DNA of 64,000 bases from Halobacillus_A sp043497005. Its GTDB lineage: Bacteria; Bacillota; Bacilli; Bacillales; Halobacillaceae. The stretch lies in contig NZ_JBIEKE010000001.1 in the NCBI RefSeq assembly GCF_043497005.1, forward strand, positions 1,458,756-1,522,755, in the 5' to 3' direction. The notes beneath the pieces were generated by a model. It saw only the letters and a list, made by a program, of their open reading frames with translations, was not told where the DNA came from and did not search any database. This document shows, in pieces, positions 32,956-40,947 of this stretch. Both the position numbers and the translations under genes were made by a program. The stretch's first letter is position 1, and the number at the start of each line of letters is the position of its first letter.

Positions 32956-34122
32956 ATGGATTCATTTACATTTCATAACCCTACAAAATTAATTTTTGGT
33001 AAAGATCAAGTACAGCAATTATCTGAACAACTACCTAAGAATACAAGTAAAGTACTGCTTGTCTACGGTGGGGGGAGTATTAAGAAAAATGGTGTTTACG
33101 ATCGTGTAATTGAACAGCTGAATCAAGTCGATGTACAAGTATTTGAATTAGCAGGCGTAGAGCCAAATCCCCGTTTGACCACAGTGAGAAAAGGGATTGA
33201 CATATGTAAGCAGGAAGGTATTGACTTTCTTCTAGCCGTAGGTGGAGGAAGTGTAATTGATTGTACAAAAACGATCGCAGCCGGAGCTGAATATGAAGGG
33301 GATGCTTGGGATTTAGTCACGCGTCAATCTACTCCAGATGGCGCCTTGCCATTTGGCACAGTATTGACACTTGCGGCTACAGGCTCAGAGATGAATGGCG
33401 GTGCCGTTATCACAAACTGGGAGACTAATGAAAAATATGGTTGGGGTTACGCTCCTTACACGTATCCAACCTTTTCTATTTTAGACCCGCAGAACACGAT
33501 TTCTGTACCTCGTGATCAAACGATTTATGGGATCGTAGATATGATGAGTCATTTACTTGAACAATATTTCCATAATAACACTCAATCCCCTATTCAAGAT
33601 GAGATGATTGAAGGAGTTTTGCGTACAATTATCGATACAGCACCTAAACTGCTGGACAATCTAGAGTCTTATGAACATCGTGAAACTATCCTTTATGCAG
33701 GCACTATTGCGTTAAACGGTATGCTGCAAATGGGGTATCGAGGAGATTGGGCCACCCACAACATCGAACATGCAGTTTCTGCTGTTTATGATATTCCCCA
33801 CGCTGGTGGATTAGCTATCCTATTTCCAAACTGGATGAAGCACAATCTCGATGTAAATGTAGATCGTTTTGCTCGTCTGGCTGTGAAGGTTTTCCATGTT
33901 AGTGAAGAAGCGAAGAGTAATCGCGAAGTAGCCGAACAAGGTATAGAAGAACTTAAAAACTTTTGGGCATCCTTAGGGGCGCCTCAAACATTAGCAGATT
34001 ATAATATTGATGACGATCAATTTAATGTTATTGTAAATCGAGCGATGAAACGAGGAGCCTTTGGAAACTTTAATAAGCTTGAAGACCAGGATGTAGAAAA
34101 AATATTGGAACTTTCTAAATAA
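32956..34122 (+). CDS. yugJ: Iron-containing (NADH-dependent butanol-type) alcohol dehydrogenase
   Basis: A 388-residue group III alcohol dehydrogenase. The NAD(P) binding loop is LLVYGGGSIKKNGVYDRV, GGGSVIDCTK is the second conserved segment, and metal-ligand histidines lie in MMSHLLEQY and THNIEHAVSAVYDIPHAGGL. It reduces or oxidises short-chain alcohols or aldehydes. GGAAGGAG precedes ATG 32956. The position before pgi matches the yugJ region of B. subtilis. Confidence 0.9.
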   Translation: MDSFTFHNPTKLIFGKDQVQQLSEQLPKNTSKVLLVYGGGSIKKNGVYDRVIEQLNQVDVQVFELAGVEPNPRLTTVRKGIDICKQEGIDFLLAVGGGSVIDCTKTIAAGAEYEGDAWDLVTRQSTPDGALPFGTVLTLAATGSEMNGGAVITNWETNEKYGWGYAPYTYPTFSILDPQNTISVPRDQTIYGIVDMMSHLLEQYFHNNTQSPIQDEMIEGVLRTIIDTAPKLLDNLESYEHRETILYAGTIALNGMLQMGYRGDWATHNIEHAVSAVYDIPHAGGLAILFPNWMKHNLDVNVDRFARLAVKVFHVSEEAKSNREVAEQGIEELKNFWASLGAPQTLADYNIDDDQFNVIVNRAMKRGAFGNFNKLEDQDVEKILELSK

Positions 34123-34124
34123 GG

Positions 34125-34153
34125 AAAAGGGCACAAATATGTGTCCTTTTTTT
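34125..34153 (+). terminator. Terminator after yugJ
   Basis: AAAAGGGCACA pairs with TGTGTCCTTTT (one G-U), followed by a seven-T run. Confidence 0.85.
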
Positions 34154-34253
34154 AAAATGAATACGGTTTCAATGATAGCCCTACTTGATTTGAGAGGGAG
34201 GTTTCGATAAAGTAAAATTGACTTAGTAAAAAAAGAAGGTGGAGGAATCATTA

Positions 34254-35600
34254 ATGACACACGTGCGATTTGATTACGAAAAAGCATTGCCATTCTTTGG
34301 TGAGCATGAACTTGAATATATGCAGGATGCAGTATCTCTAGCTCATAATGCTTTACATGAAAAAACCGGGGCAGGGAATGATTTTCTTGGTTGGTTGGAC
34401 CTTCCAGAAAATTATGATCGGGAAGAATTCTCAAGAATTCAAAAATCTGCTGAGAAAATTAAATCAGACTCTGATGTGCTGCTTGTCATAGGAATTGGCG
34501 GTTCATACTTAGGTGCTCGAGCAGCTATTGAAATGTTAAATCACAGCTTCTACAATGAACTCTCTTCAGAACAACGTAAAAATCCTCAAGTATTCTTTGT
34601 AGGCAACAGCATTAGCGCTCCTTATTTAAATGATTTGTTTGACTTGCTTGAAGGAAAAGACGTCTCTGTTAATGTTATTTCAAAAAGTGGTACTACAACA
34701 GAGCCAGCGATTGCATTCCGCGCCTTCCGAAAGTTTCTCGAAGAAAAGTACGGTCAAGAGGATGCACAAAAGCGCATTTATGCTACTACTGATAAAGAGA
34801 AAGGCGCTCTAAAGACTTTAGCAGATGAGCAAGGATATGAATCCTTTGTTGTTCCTGACGATGTCGGAGGACGGTATTCTGTTTTAACAGCTGTAGGTTT
34901 ACTGCCGATTGCTGTAAGTGGAGTGAACATCGAGGAGATGATGGCTGGTGCACAAAAAGCCCGTCATGAATTAAACTCAGATAAACTTTCAGATAACCCG
35001 GCATATCAGTATGCAGCTGTCCGCAATGTCCTATACAATAAAGGCAATACTATTGAAATGATGATTAATTATGAACCATCCTTGCAGTACTTCTCAGAAT
35101 GGTGGAAGCAGTTGTTTGGTGAAAGCGAAGGGAAAGACCAAAAAGGCATATACCCTTCTTCAGCGAACTTCTCAACTGATCTACATTCGTTAGGTCAGTA
35201 TGTACAAGACGGTCGTCGTGATCTATTTGAAACAGTGCTGCATGTGGAAACCCCTAAATCTGACTTTACCATAGAAGAGGAAGAGCAGAATTTAGACGGT
35301 CTAAATTACTTGGCTGGTCAAACCGTTGATTACGTGAATGAAAAAGCCTACCAGGGTACTATGTTGGCTCATACAGATGGACAAGTTCCTAACTTGATCG
35401 TTCATTTACCTAAATTAGATGCTTACACATTCGGGTATCTTGTCTACTTCTTTGAGAAAGCTTGTGCAGTGAGCGGTTATCTTCTTGGAGTTAATCCTTT
35501 TGATCAACCAGGAGTTGAAGCATACAAGAAGAACATGTTTGCTCTCTTAGGAAAACCAGGATTTGAAAAAGAAAAAGAAGAATTAGAAAAGCGTTTATAG
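34254..35600 (+). CDS. pgi: Glucose-6-phosphate isomerase
   Basis: A 448-residue glycolytic enzyme interconverting glucose-6-P and fructose-6-P. Signatures are VIGIGGSYLGARAAIEM, the SIS loop VISKSGTTTEPA, and VGGRYSVLTAVGLLPIA. The C-terminal catalytic Lys lies in PFDQPGVEAYKKNMF. ATG 34254 is eight bases after GGAGGA; the in-frame GTG at 34239 precedes that site. The gene is flanked by terminators and is monocistronic. Confidence 0.96.
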   Translation: MTHVRFDYEKALPFFGEHELEYMQDAVSLAHNALHEKTGAGNDFLGWLDLPENYDREEFSRIQKSAEKIKSDSDVLLVIGIGGSYLGARAAIEMLNHSFYNELSSEQRKNPQVFFVGNSISAPYLNDLFDLLEGKDVSVNVISKSGTTTEPAIAFRAFRKFLEEKYGQEDAQKRIYATTDKEKGALKTLADEQGYESFVVPDDVGGRYSVLTAVGLLPIAVSGVNIEEMMAGAQKARHELNSDKLSDNPAYQYAAVRNVLYNKGNTIEMMINYEPSLQYFSEWWKQLFGESEGKDQKGIYPSSANFSTDLHSLGQYVQDGRRDLFETVLHVETPKSDFTIEEEEQNLDGLNYLAGQTVDYVNEKAYQGTMLAHTDGQVPNLIVHLPKLDAYTFGYLVYFFEKACAVSGYLLGVNPFDQPGVEAYKKNMFALLGKPGFEKEKEELEKRL

Positions 35601-35607
35601 AGAAAAG

Positions 35608-35650
35608 AAAAACCACCTCCAATTATTGGTTAATCGGAGGTGGTTTTTTT
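35608..35650 (+). terminator. Terminator after pgi
   Basis: Thirteen-bp arms AAAAACCACCTCC and complement, with a 15-base loop and T-run. Confidence 0.92.
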
Positions 35651-35681
35651 GGGTAAACTAAGCTCTAAAGGAGGGATAGAA

Positions 35682-36110
35682 TTGCTTACTTTAGAGTCAG
35701 ATTTAACCAATAAATTTTTTGTGTATCATGAAATGGAACAAGCACTTGGTCCAATAGGATTTAAGCTTTCGGACAACTGGGATTACGATCATGGTTATTT
35801 TGATTATAAGATTGATGATCAAGAAGGTTACCTCTTCTTACGACTTCCGGTAGAAGTGATGGGAGGATTCATGGATCCCCCAGATGAATCAACGATGGTG
35901 AAGGTGAAAAATCCTTTCTTACTTTACCATCAATATCAAGACAGCCTTGATGATCATGTTAGAGAGGGTAACTTCAGAGCTTCATTTGATCAATTCCAAG
36001 AACCAAAAAATAAAGATGCCGAGTTCCCGCAGGAATTTGTCGATGCAGGCAGGGAAGTGTTGAAAGAAGCTGAGCAAGCCTTACGTACGCAGCGGAATAA
36101 GCAATATTAA
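35682..36110 (+). CDS. yugN: YugN family protein
   Basis: A 142-residue acidic cytosolic protein of the YugN-like family, found in bacilli next to pgi and yugO. Conserved-looking stretches are NWDYDHGYFDYKIDDQEGY and LFLRLPVEVMGGFMDPPD. The TTG at 35682, six bases after AAAGGAGGG, is the likely start; sequence upstream lies in the pgi terminator. Its last 30 bases overlap the end of convergent yugO. Function unknown. Confidence 0.85.
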   Translation: MLTLESDLTNKFFVYHEMEQALGPIGFKLSDNWDYDHGYFDYKIDDQEGYLFLRLPVEVMGGFMDPPDESTMVKVKNPFLLYHQYQDSLDDHVREGNFRASFDQFQEPKNKDAEFPQEFVDAGREVLKEAEQALRTQRNKQY

Positions 36111-37079
36111 TGTTTGGACTTTAGTTAAAGGCAGGGATGGCTCCAGGATAAAATGGGCGGTTTGATTAGCTCGATACCCAATAACAACTGAACCTTTTTT
36201 TAAATAATAGGTAACAGCATCTTCAACAAGTTGATCCTCCAATTCTGTTGGGACGGCTTCTTCGTGAAACTGTCTGGAAGTTAAAAGATCTAATAGAAGT
36301 TGAAAAGGCTCTCCTGGATCTGTGTGGAAGAGTTCATGATAAAATAAACTGCTCATAAAATCATTTGAGCGAATAACACGGTCGGCACCAGCTCGCTCAG
36401 CATTTATTTTTTGCTTATCGGTTAAAACTTCAGCAATTATAAACAGGTGAGAGTTGTGCCCTTTTAAAGAGACTAGTTGGTGAATGACAGATTGATCAGC
36501 CTCATGTTCTGCTTTAGAAGGGTCAGCTGTCACTATTGCCGTTTTAGCATCTTTAACATTAGCTTTATTAAGAGTTTCTTCCATAGTGGCGTCTCCATGA
36601 ATAAAATGAACATTTGAATGGTTCTCATAGAGTTTTTTCATTGAACGATCAATAAGAACAATATACTCATGGCATTTGTTTTCTGTCATCATTTCAATTA
36701 ATTGGCGGGTACGTTCATTCCAACCTATTAGGATAATATGTTCTTTTCCTTTAAAATCTACTTTTCCCCTTGATAAGTTACGTTCGTGCTGAACAGTAGC
36801 TGCTGAAAGAGTGGCCATATAAAAGGTCACCAACCCTCCACCTGTAAGTATAAGAAAAATAGCGGTAATTTTTCCTGCTGTGCTTAAAGGCACGTAGTCT
36901 CCATACCCTACGGTCGCCCCTGTAACAAATGCCCACCATATCCCATCAAAAAGAGTAGGAAAATTGTGGGGCTCGATTGTATGAATAATAATACCGAAAA
37001 AGATCATAAAAACAATTACAGTACTAAAAAGTCTTATAAACAAAGGGAGTTGAAAGTATAAACGCATCCAGTGCTGCAT
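36081..37079 (-). CDS. yugO: Potassium channel YugO (Ion_trans_2 plus RCK)
   Basis: A 332-residue two-helix K+ channel subunit. TM1 is about 15-35, the pore helix and filter TGATVGYGDYVP about 50-62, TM2 about 68-92, then a TrkA-N/RCK domain starting HIILIGWNERTRQLIEMM, where the usual Rossmann GxGxxG is replaced by GWNERT as in this subfamily. YugO in B. subtilis is the biofilm electrical-signalling channel. It overlaps yugN tail-to-tail by 30 bases. Confidence 0.92.
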   Translation of the reverse strand: MQHWMRLYFQLPLFIRLFSTVIVFMIFFGIIIHTIEPHNFPTLFDGIWWAFVTGATVGYGDYVPLSTAGKITAIFLILTGGGLVTFYMATLSAATVQHERNLSRGKVDFKGKEHIILIGWNERTRQLIEMMTENKCHEYIVLIDRSMKKLYENHSNVHFIHGDATMEETLNKANVKDAKTAIVTADPSKAEHEADQSVIHQLVSLKGHNSHLFIIAEVLTDKQKINAERAGADRVIRSNDFMSSLFYHELFHTDPGEPFQLLLDLLTSRQFHEEAVPTELEDQLVEDAVTYYLKKGSVVIGYRANQTAHFILEPSLPLTKVQTLILLIPLRT

Positions 37080-37134
37080 AAAGTAGCTCCTCTTTTTTTA
37101 TTTAGTATGTCTTTTCGTGAGAATCTTAAAACAT

Positions 37135-37166
37135 AAAAGAGCCCCCTTTAAGGGATAGGCTCTTTT
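37135..37166 (-). terminator. Terminator after thioredoxin-like gene (minus strand)
   Basis: AAAAGAGCC pairs with GGCTCTTTT, abutting the stop at 37167. The plus-strand A-run gives a U tail on the minus transcript. Confidence 0.75.
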
Positions 37167-37730
37167 TTAGTGAGTTTGATTTGTTAATGCATTTTTTAGA
37201 TCTTGATACACATAATACCTAAAGTCTTCATTGTCTCTAAATGCTTTCGTTATAAATTGATACATTTCTTTTTGTTTATCCGCAAATTGGGATTCTTCTT
37301 TGCTTGGGAGTGAAGATGTAGCATTTTCTATAAATTGCTGAATTTCTGGAGCTCTTGGCCCCCAATTTAATACTTCCTTTCCATCTTGGTCGATAATAAT
37401 AATTTTAGGAATAGCCCTTGCCTTCTCATTAGTTAAATACTGATCCATAAGTTCCGGGTTTTCGTCTCTCGCTAAAAATTGAGTATTAATTCTGCCAACT
37501 TCAGCAATTCTTAAGAAGATGGGTATATTCAGCATGGCATCTCCGCACCAGTCTTCTGTTAATATAATTGCCCGCCATTTTTCACCTCTTAAGTTTGCAA
37601 AAAGCGGCTCATCTTCGGCTGGAATTTTGAAATGCTCGTAAATATAAATAAAGCCCTCTTGGTGCTGTTTCATTGAATCAACATATTCTTGGGCACTTAA
37701 ACCTTTTGAGTACCAATCGTTTAAAACCAT
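37167..37730 (-). CDS. Thioredoxin-like protein with single active-site Cys
   Basis: A 187-residue thioredoxin-fold protein. The segment AIILTEDWCGDAMLNIPIFL aligns with the active site, but the motif is WCGDA, so the resolving cysteine is absent; the cis-proline region reads IPKIIIID. An N-terminal extension (about 1-45) and C-terminal helical part (about 140-187) flank the domain. Such one-cysteine members are common in bacilli and their role is not known. It lies upstream of yugO on the same strand, separated by 87 bases including a terminator. Confidence 0.8.
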   Translation of the reverse strand: MVLNDWYSKGLSAQEYVDSMKQHQEGFIYIYEHFKIPAEDEPLFANLRGEKWRAIILTEDWCGDAMLNIPIFLRIAEVGRINTQFLARDENPELMDQYLTNEKARAIPKIIIIDQDGKEVLNWGPRAPEIQQFIENATSSLPSKEESQFADKQKEMYQFITKAFRDNEDFRYYVYQDLKNALTNQTH

Positions 37731-37958
37731 TACAATTCCTCCTCATAAACTACATCCTTATACCCATTCCCCAAATATAGAATATTTAAGCTAACTTTTA
37801 TAATTTACAGAGGACTAATCCTGTATGGGGGTAATTAAAACTGTAAGCATACAGCTTGCTTTACCTGATAGATAAACCATTAAAAATAGTCACTACATTT
37901 ACGTAATTTTTAAAGTGAGAGTGTTATAATTTATATTAAATGAATGGGGGAATTACAT

Positions 37959-39017
37959 ATGAATGATAACGAACAAAATTTTCTATTAGAGCTGTTAGAT
38001 ACTCCATCTCCCTCCAGTATGGAGATGACAATACAAAAGCGGTGGATTAAAGAAATGCAGCCATATGCAGATGAGATTCGCACAGATCATGCCGGTAATG
38101 CTATTGCTGTTTTAAACCCGGAAGCCGAATTTAAAGTGTTACTTGCGGGGCACTGTGATGAAATAGCACTCGTCATTAACCGAATAGATGACCAGGGATT
38201 CTTATACTTTGACAAGATGGGCGGCATTAATCCTAAAGCGGCCGTAGGGATGAAAGTAAAAGTGCTGGGAGAGGAGAAGCAATTCAGTGGGGTCATCGGG
38301 GTAAATGCTCAGCATCATGGTGGTCTTAAAGGTGACTTCGGCCTAGATGATTTGTTTATTGATTGTGGTGCCAAAACAAAAGAAGAGTTAGAGAACGAGG
38401 TGCAAATTGGTGATTTAGCGGTTTACAAGCGTGAACCGGAAGTGATGATGGATCGTTATATTACGGGGAGAGGATTGGATAATAGAACGGGGCTATTTAT
38501 TGTTGGAGAAGTGGTTCGTAAGCTTTCCCAAAAAAATATAAAAGTAGGGTTATATGCAGCGAGTACTGTGAATGAGGAAACAAACATGGGAGGAGCTTAT
38601 TTCGCGGCTGCAGGAGTAGAGCCCACCATGGCAATAGCATGCGATGTTACATTTGCTACTGATTATCCAGGAGTTAATAAGAATAAACACGGAGATGTGA
38701 AACTGGAAGGTGGTCCGGTGTTAGCAAAAGGCGCTCCTATTAATCGCAAAATCAACAAAATGCTCGAGGTCAGCGCGAATTCATTAAATATAAATGTTCA
38801 ATATGAGTTAACTTCTCGAGCTACTGGAACGGATGCTGATCGCATGCGTTTAACGGGGAAAGGGGTGCCTGTCAGCTTAGTATCCCTCCCTTTACGGTAC
38901 ATGCATTCGCCTGTGGAAACAGCCAGTATAAAAGATATTGATCAAGAAATTGAACTACTTGTTCACATGATTGAGAATATGACAGGAAATGAAAGTTTAA
39001 ACCCGTTAGATGATTAA
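37959..39017 (+). CDS. M42 family aminopeptidase
   Basis: A 352-residue di-metal aminopeptidase of the M42 (glutamyl aminopeptidase/deblocking) family, which forms tetrahedral dodecamers in known cases. Ligands and catalytic residues are visible in LLAGHCDEIALV, GRGLDNRTG, TVNEETNMGGA, CDVTFATDYP and MHSPVETA. ATG 37959 follows TGGGGGAA; an earlier ATG at 37944 lies inside the ribosome site. It is monocistronic and acts on peptides in the cytosol; the N-terminal residue preference is unknown. Confidence 0.88.
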   Translation: MNDNEQNFLLELLDTPSPSSMEMTIQKRWIKEMQPYADEIRTDHAGNAIAVLNPEAEFKVLLAGHCDEIALVINRIDDQGFLYFDKMGGINPKAAVGMKVKVLGEEKQFSGVIGVNAQHHGGLKGDFGLDDLFIDCGAKTKEELENEVQIGDLAVYKREPEVMMDRYITGRGLDNRTGLFIVGEVVRKLSQKNIKVGLYAASTVNEETNMGGAYFAAAGVEPTMAIACDVTFATDYPGVNKNKHGDVKLEGGPVLAKGAPINRKINKMLEVSANSLNINVQYELTSRATGTDADRMRLTGKGVPVSLVSLPLRYMHSPVETASIKDIDQEIELLVHMIENMTGNESLNPLDD

Positions 39018-39026
39018 ACTTAATAT

Positions 39027-39054
39027 AAAAGGAGCCCAGTTTAGGGCTCCTTTT
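39027..39054. terminator. Terminator copy 1 (after M42 gene)
   Basis: AAAAGGAGCCC (39027-39037) and complement (39044-39054). The same 11-bp arms recur at 39546-39573. Confidence 0.9.
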
Positions 39055-39083
39055 ACAGATTGTAGAGAGACCTTATAGAGTGT

Positions 39084-39269
39084 AAAGGGTTTGAGGAAAC
39101 GACTCCCTTTCCGCGGCCCCACACGACGTGGGGTCGTTCGATGTTGGCACACGACGTGCCGAACTTAATCGAACTTCCTATTTAAGACCTCCTCGGGCTT
39201 TATCAGCCCTCCGGGGTCACACCTTATTCCCATTTCCCGCAGGAGTCTCGCCGTTTCCTCAAACCCTTT
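39084..39269. repeat. 186-bp palindromic intergenic element
   Basis: Perfect 18-bp inverted ends, AAAGGGTTTGAGGAAACG at 39084-39101 and its complement at 39252-39269. Inside are GACTCCCTTTCCGCGG and CGCAGGAGTC near the ends, two hairpins with the same CACACGACGTG core (CCCC/GGGG-flanked at about 39117-39133 and GGCAC/GTGCC at about 39155-39169), the second nested in GTTCGAT/ATCGAAC arms, and GGGCT/AGCCC at about 39195-39210. It has no coding frame. The CTCCTGCGGGAAA-type ends resemble dispersed repeats I associate with Bacillaceae genomes. Confidence 0.7.
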
Positions 39270-39545
39270 TTCGAAATAGATTATGGGCATTCATTTATTC
39301 AAGCTGTGCCCTTATAAAAGCAGCGTTTGCAAAAGGGTATTCACATTACGAAGGTTTCAAGATCTCATTCTGGTCAAAGGCCCGCAAAAAGCAGTCGTTT
39401 AATACAATTTTATGCGCGTCCGATGTTAGGGTTCACTTCACAGACTGAGGATATTTTTCCGTCTTGCCCCTCGGAACCCAGCGCTTTTCCCTGTTCCTTT
39501 CTCCATACTTATATGAAGGACATCTTAGCTTTTTCGACAGCCTGT
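39270..39545. other. Non-coding remainder of the inserted segment
   Basis: No supported gene. Short open frames here lack ribosome sites and family resemblance. Base composition is more GC-rich in patches than the neighbours. The reverse strand begins ACAGGCTGTCGAAAAAGC next to the second terminator, reminiscent of an insertion-sequence end, but no transposase is readable. Confidence 0.4.
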
Positions 39546-39573
39546 AAAAGGAGCCCTATTTAGGGCTCCTTTT
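39546..39573. terminator. Terminator copy 2 (end of tspO)
   Basis: AAAAGGAGCCC (39546-39556) and complement (39563-39573), near-identical to copy 1. It overlaps the tspO stop on the minus strand and most likely terminates tspO. Confidence 0.88.
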
Positions 39574-40060
39574 AAAATGCAGTCATCGTTGGATTAAGCG
39601 TATAAAAGGTAAAAGATAAAAATGTAGCAAATGTACTCCATGCACTATAAGGGACAAATAACAAGCTGCTCAATCGACTGATTTTATTGAGCAAAAGAGT
39701 GGTACAGATAGCAGTTACCGCTACAAGTACACAATCAATCGAAGCTATTAACAGATCCTTTTGAGTGAATTGGAAGTAACTAAATAATTGGTTACTTAAA
39801 TAATTCAAAATAAAAGCTAACCATAAAGGTTTAGGAATATTTTTGATCCCTTTTTTAAATATCGCATAAGAGAAAGATAGCGATATAAAAGCAAATAAAA
39901 TCGACCATACGAGGCCTATAGTACCGCCTGTTGGTGTCCAAGAGGGCTTATTGAGTTGATCGTACCAGCTCTGATCAATTGGAAATAAGAAACCGGCTAA
40001 CGAAAAACTAATATAGATAATAATGAAACTAAGAATGGCGGGTCCTAATTTTCTAATCAT
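39572..40060 (-). CDS. tspO: TspO/MBR family tryptophan-rich membrane protein
   Basis: A 162-residue five-helix membrane protein of the TspO (translocator/peripheral benzodiazepine receptor) family, which binds porphyrins and modulates stress responses. The signature WYDQLNKPSWTPTGGTIGLVW is present, and YSAWSTFATFLSFTFYTLNP matches the C-terminal helix. Its start lies 18 bases from the stop of the upstream yteA-like gene, so both may share a transcript. Confidence 0.9.
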   Translation of the reverse strand: MIRKLGPAILSFIIIYISFSLAGFLFPIDQSWYDQLNKPSWTPTGGTIGLVWSILFAFISLSFSYAIFKKGIKNIPKPLWLAFILNYLSNQLFSYFQFTQKDLLIASIDCVLVAVTAICTTLLLNKISRLSSLLFVPYSAWSTFATFLSFTFYTLNPTMTAF

Positions 40061-40078
40061 AGAAATAAGAAGAGCGGT

Positions 40079-40447
40079 TTAACGCCGCTCTTCTTCTACC
40101 TCTTCTACTTTTAATCTTGCAGTAGGCATAGCTTCTAAGCGTTCAATAGGTATTGGTTCACCTGATTTTTCGCTCCGTCCAAACGTACCGTCTTCTATGC
40201 GCTGAAGTGCATCATTAATATCCATTAATTTTTCTTTGGATTGTTCATATAAAGTTTGGTCTTTCTCTCGTTCATGCTGTACGGTTCCAAGGTCTCCGGG
40301 ATGATCGGAGACGCTTGATAATTCTCCCTCATAATCACTAGATGAAGTATCTTGCTCTTTAACGTATTGATTCATGTCTTTCTCTGTTTCTTTTTTCATT
40401 TCTTCCAGTTGCTTCTTAAACTTTGATAATTGCTGATCTGTAAGCAT
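40079..40447 (-). CDS. yteA: YteA-family DksA/TraR-like sporulation protein
   Basis: A 122-residue protein: N-terminal coiled coil (about 1-75: QQLSKFKKQLEEMKKETEKD) and a DksA/TraR C-terminal segment GTFGRSEKSGEPIPIERLEA. Zinc-finger cysteines are absent, which I believe is usual in the YteA subfamily. ATG 40447 is eight bases after AAAGGAG. The position beside menaquinone genes matches yteA in B. subtilis. The family is confined to endospore formers; function unknown. Confidence 0.85.
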   Translation of the reverse strand: MLTDQQLSKFKKQLEEMKKETEKDMNQYVKEQDTSSSDYEGELSSVSDHPGDLGTVQHEREKDQTLYEQSKEKLMDINDALQRIEDGTFGRSEKSGEPIPIERLEAMPTARLKVEEVEEERR

Positions 40448-40469
40448 TGTTCGCTCTCCTTTCATTACG

Positions 40470-40865
40470 TTAGGAGTTGTTTAATGGTACTACCCCCACA
40501 GTACAACGAGATATGGAAATAAGATCGTTTTTATCATCTGCGATCTTTATTTCCCATACCATTATACGTTTTCCAATGTGAAAAGGCTTTGCTGTACCAT
40601 ACACATACCCCGTTTGAATACTCTTAATATGGTTAGCGTTGATTTCAATCCCAAAAACCTGGTGCGTATTAGGGTTAATATTTAAAAAACCCGCTATACT
40701 TGCAGCTGATTCTGCCAGAGCCACAGTGGCTCCACCGTGTAAGTATCCCATAGGCTGATGTGTTCGCGCATCCACCGGCATTTTTAGTGTCACTTTTTCG
40801 GGGGCAGCTTCTACAACTTCTATACCTAACGTTTCCATTAATGTATTTTTCATTGATATATCCAT
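40470..40865 (-). CDS. menI: Hotdog-fold thioesterase, probable DHNA-CoA thioesterase MenI
   Basis: A 131-residue PaaI/YdiI-type hotdog thioesterase. The active-site region MGYLHGGATVALAESAASIAG contains HGG and the catalytic Glu. Placed directly downstream of menA on the minus strand and opposite the men operon, it most likely hydrolyses 1,4-dihydroxy-2-naphthoyl-CoA. AAGGGAA precedes ATG 40865. Homologs of unknown substrate exist, so context carries the assignment. Confidence 0.85.
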   Translation of the reverse strand: MDISMKNTLMETLGIEVVEAAPEKVTLKMPVDARTHQPMGYLHGGATVALAESAASIAGFLNINPNTHQVFGIEINANHIKSIQTGYVYGTAKPFHIGKRIMVWEIKIADDKNDLISISRCTVGVVPLNNS

Positions 40866-40916
40866 TTTTAATCATTCCCTTTTTATTATTCCCTTGATGA
40901 GGAGTATCAAACCTAA

Positions 40917-40945
40917 TGAAAAAGGATGGTTTGGGAACCATCCTA
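40917..40945 (-). terminator. Terminator after menA (minus strand)
   Basis: AGGATGGTT / AACCATCCT arms with AAAAA to the left on the plus strand, three bases beyond the menA stop. Confidence 0.8.
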
Positions 40946-40947
40946 TG

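Noticed and set aside
39128..39563. Plus-strand open frames within the palindromic element and its flank
   Set aside because: They cross inverted repeats and hairpins, lack ribosome sites and show no protein family features.
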